From Varroa destructor (Eukaryota > Arthropoda > Arachnida > Mesostigmata > Varroidae): 64,000 nucleotides of DNA. The notes beneath the pieces are model-generated. The model worked only from the letters and a program-made list of their open reading frames with translations, made no database searches and was not told where the DNA came from. Position 1 is the stretch's first letter. Every line of letters begins with the position of its first letter. The translations under genes and the position numbers were made by a program. Positions 60,986 to 64,000 of the stretch are shown here, piece after piece. The DNA lies in assembly GCF_002443255.2 (NCBI RefSeq), contig NW_019211454.1, positions 14,606,481 through 14,670,480 of the forward strand, read 5' to 3'.

Positions 60986-61010
60986 ATATATATATATATA
61001 TATATATATA
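60986..61010. repeat. (TA)n microsatellite
   Basis: About twelve TA units. Confidence 0.95.
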
Positions 61011-61029
61011 CAGAGTGTCGTTTAAACAT

Positions 61030-64000
61030 TGGTGTTGTTGTCTTGTTAGACTGCTTTTTAGGCTCCACTGCTCTCCTGCCCTGCCTTCACTCTGCACGAT
61101 CTACGTGCAGAGAAACTAGACGAACAGTATAACCGAGACGGCTAGCTAAGTCTCTAAAGGTTTACGCGGCGGCCGCAGTAAAATAAGACGAGAAAAGCCC
61201 GCGTGAAAGATACAGCCGTTCTGACTGAGGATGTTTTGTGAAGTTATACCCTGTGACGATAGTGTTAGCTAAAAGGACGGTCGTGGTCGTAGTTGGCCGT
61301 TGCCACCGATGCGATAAGGAGCTTGCTAGAATCTCGAGTTTGCTGCTGGTGCCTTCAGCTGATCCACTGCTGCTATTTTCAGCGGCGCAGTCGGACCGAC
61401 ATGAAAAGCGGACGAGGAATAAATCGGTGCAGTGGAGAGGCGATATGCGAAAACGGAAAGCAAAGCAGAAGAACAAAGTTGGATGTTGAGGAAGTAGCAC
61501 AACCGTTGCTAGGAGGGAAATAGCTGGAAAGACAATAAAGCAAGGGATCGTTTATTCGCAGCATTTGAGTTAGGCAGAAGCCTCTTCTGTTCATGCAGCC
61601 TTCGTTTCGCGTTTGAGTCGCATCATCCTTTCGAGGGATTCCCAAGGTTCATTCAGATGGTTTCTCTTCGCAAATTGCCAAATGAGGAGAAGCGTCGAAG
61701 AGAATTCTTAATAGCTTTCTTCGAAAAAAACGAGTTGAACGGGGAGACGTAGGGACAAGAAAAGGCCCTGCTGCAACGATTCGCTGGACCTAGATGAGCT
61801 TTTTAAAACGAATCTGAGAAAAGCACAAAGACAAAGTCGCGCTAATGTTTTCTCCACCCTATATCACATACGCATATACTCATGACACTAAACCATCGTA
61901 CATCAAGTCAGCCGTTCGTTGACCAAAGACAGTCGTTCCGGATAAGGCGGCAGTAGGGAAGTACAGCTTAGAGATTTGCCATCAGAGTCCGTACTTTTGT
62001 CGTTCCTTTTCCGTAGCAAGCTCGGTCGGGTTTGCTGCCTTTGCTACCTAGCGTCACGCAGTTCGTTTGTACGACGGCTAGCGGACTTCTGATGTTGTGG
62101 GCCGATCCTACGGTCATTGTCTCACGACGCGATTTATATGAGCCCTACAACGCTTTGCATGTTTGTGCGTGGGAATATAAGCCGTTACTTTAGTCCATGG
62201 CATACCATTGCTACTTTCTCTGCCTGAATGTCCCAAAGACGCCGGTTCGGGCGCAGTTCGAGCTTGCAAGGTACGAGATATAATGGCGACAAATCTGAAA
62301 ATAAGGGAAAGTTTCATGAACGCCGTATGGTTCGTGTGGCTGGGCTGCTTTCGATTTCCGTGTGCCATCAGTATCCATAGCAACGGTCACATGAGGCAGT
62401 AGAACGTCGCTTTTGTAATGCGCCTGACCAGCCTGCTTTGCATTGTCGAGCAGCACCCCACCTTTGAAGTCACAAGCGCCGGGCTACTGCCTTTAGAACC
62501 TGAAATTCACCATTCCCTTTAAGCACTTTAAATATTCTCTTCACGGTAGAGGGTACAGAGATGGAGGGAAAATTCAAGAGAAGGAACATGGGAAACGGGA
62601 CCCGAACTTTGAAAAATATGAGAGAGAGATAGAAAGGTCGCGGGCGGGAGAGTGAAAAAGTAGATGATAAAGAACAATAGTGAATGAAGGTAAAAGGGAA
62701 TCTAATGCAACGCTGGCATTCGTCTCTCCTCTAACATCTCTTGTTGTAACACACGCAGACACGGATGCAAGACTCCAACTCCAATCTTTCGAACCACACC
62801 AACAACATTACTAGAACAAGAGCGGTCGAGCGTTTGTTCGCGAATGGTTATCTGTACAGGGCAGGCATAGTGAGTCGCGAAACGTCGAAAGGCATAGGAA
62901 AGGTGTACGCGCAACACAGCCTTAGTAGGTAGCGGGAATAGGACAAAGTCGTGCCTATTGTGCCGTTGCAGCTTGCCTCGTGCCACGGGTGTGCCTTTAA
63001 CTCGAACCCGAGTGCACGCGCTCAGATGGCTCTCTTTTGGGAGAAGAGAGGCACGCCTGCGTTAACGTGTTTCTCGGCCAGCGCTCGCCCTGTATATGCT
63101 AAAAGCTTTGCAAAGTTTGGTTGTGAGTTTTGCCATATCGCGACGCCACTTGTAGACGGCATCCGTGACTGTTTCGCATGGATAAGGAACGCAGCGCGGA
63201 AAGGAATTCGAAAACACGTTTAATCTTTTCGGTCTGCAGTCTACAGGAACACACAATGCATATTGTGATCCCGTGCACCGCCTAATGCCGGAAGATTTGT
63301 TGGTAGGTTCGATGACGATGCTGGGTAGCTATATTTTGTAGAAAAGGCCAATAGGACAGCTGAATGCCGCAAACCAGCTGTCTTGTTGAGCTCTGAAGAC
63401 GATATTTGTTTGTGTACAAAACAACAAAGGAGCTTGCATAAGTTACCATAGATTTATCGTTGCCTAGCTATATGGTATTAGCAGAGCCAGTAGTTGCTTA
63501 CCGATTAAAGAAGAGAGCGGCTCTCTAAAAAGTTAAAAACTGGCCTTTTTCGTCTGTTTCCTCACTCATACTATTTAGATTGTGACCAATTAACACGTTG
63601 CTATCTAATTAGCTAATAGTCATTACATCCTATGTTATTTTCATTTGTTTAGCATTTTATATATTCTGCACTTGCTCGCCCAACTGCTACTATCGGTGTT
63701 ACTGGCTTTAACTAAATCTTGTTGCAGAAATACGAATTAACAGAAGTAGATATGTTCTTCATAAATTTTTCTACCATATAGATATAGGACCATTCTTCTT
63801 CTACTATTCGCGTTAAATCTCCTACGTTTTATGTGTACTACCCAATATGCCAATTATTCTATGACGCTAACCGAATTCAGTTTGAAAAGCTTATCATTGC
63901 ACCCATTTCCCGAGCCATCAACTTTCGCTCCTCGTAGTTCGTGTCATGTCGCCTGGCTAACAAGGTAATTTCATAGAGTTAAGTATGTGCTTACAGTTTA
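61030..64000. other. no supported gene
   Basis: A GC-richer block at 61.03-63.25 kb holds overlapping ORFs on both strands (for example 61162-61500 minus and 62951-63223 plus), none with a recognisable domain or convincing splice sites. 63.25-64.0 kb is AT-rich. Confidence 0.45.

Noticed and set aside
1..64000. CRISPR arrays, bacterial operons, phage or viral genes
   Set aside because: No regularly spaced repeats, Shine-Dalgarno-led gene runs, or viral hallmark proteins were seen on either strand.

Overview
This window reads as nuclear DNA of an intron-rich eukaryote with low gene density. An arthropod, and possibly a mite or tick, is my best guess, but that is inference from genome style only. 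The signs are candidate exons bounded by spliceosomal splice sites (polypyrimidine tract plus AG upstream, GT downstream), many dinucleotide microsatellites, homopolymer runs, no bacterial-type operons, and very little continuous coding sequence. I see no rRNA, no CRISPR array, no intact transposase or reverse transcriptase, and no viral gene.

Layout. About 1-23 kb looks like part of a plus-strand gene with very large introns. The two best exons are 4431-4510 and 14829-14969. They are compatible in reading phase and together give a charged, protein-like stretch of 73 residues that I do not recognise. Several weaker exon-like segments lie around them (6893, 9435, 15796, 16760), and a possible last exon at 22342-22455 has a polyadenylation signal downstream. 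About 23-49 kb holds scattered exon-like segments, a tRNA-derived SINE-like sequence near 39.3 kb, a perfect 18-bp hairpin at 36.8 kb, and G-rich runs at 48.6-48.9 kb. No gene there can be named.

About 49.7-56.4 kb holds the only segment whose protein family I recognise. Minus-strand pieces resemble, in the expected order, the middle and the C-terminus of a type-B carboxylesterase (cholinesterase-like alpha/beta hydrolase). Frameshifts, in-frame stops, a missing nucleophile motif and a substituted catalytic-histidine motif make this a probable pseudogene. A short plus-strand ORF with two hydrophobic segments lies at 53.1-53.4 kb, between the esterase pieces. About 56.5-64 kb shows microsatellites and no gene I can support.

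GC-rich blocks of about 0.5-3 kb alternate with AT-rich blocks through the window. The GC-rich blocks are open in several frames at once, so ORF length there is weak evidence of coding. All exon calls here are ab initio, made by eye, with no database support. No set of genes working together can be inferred.
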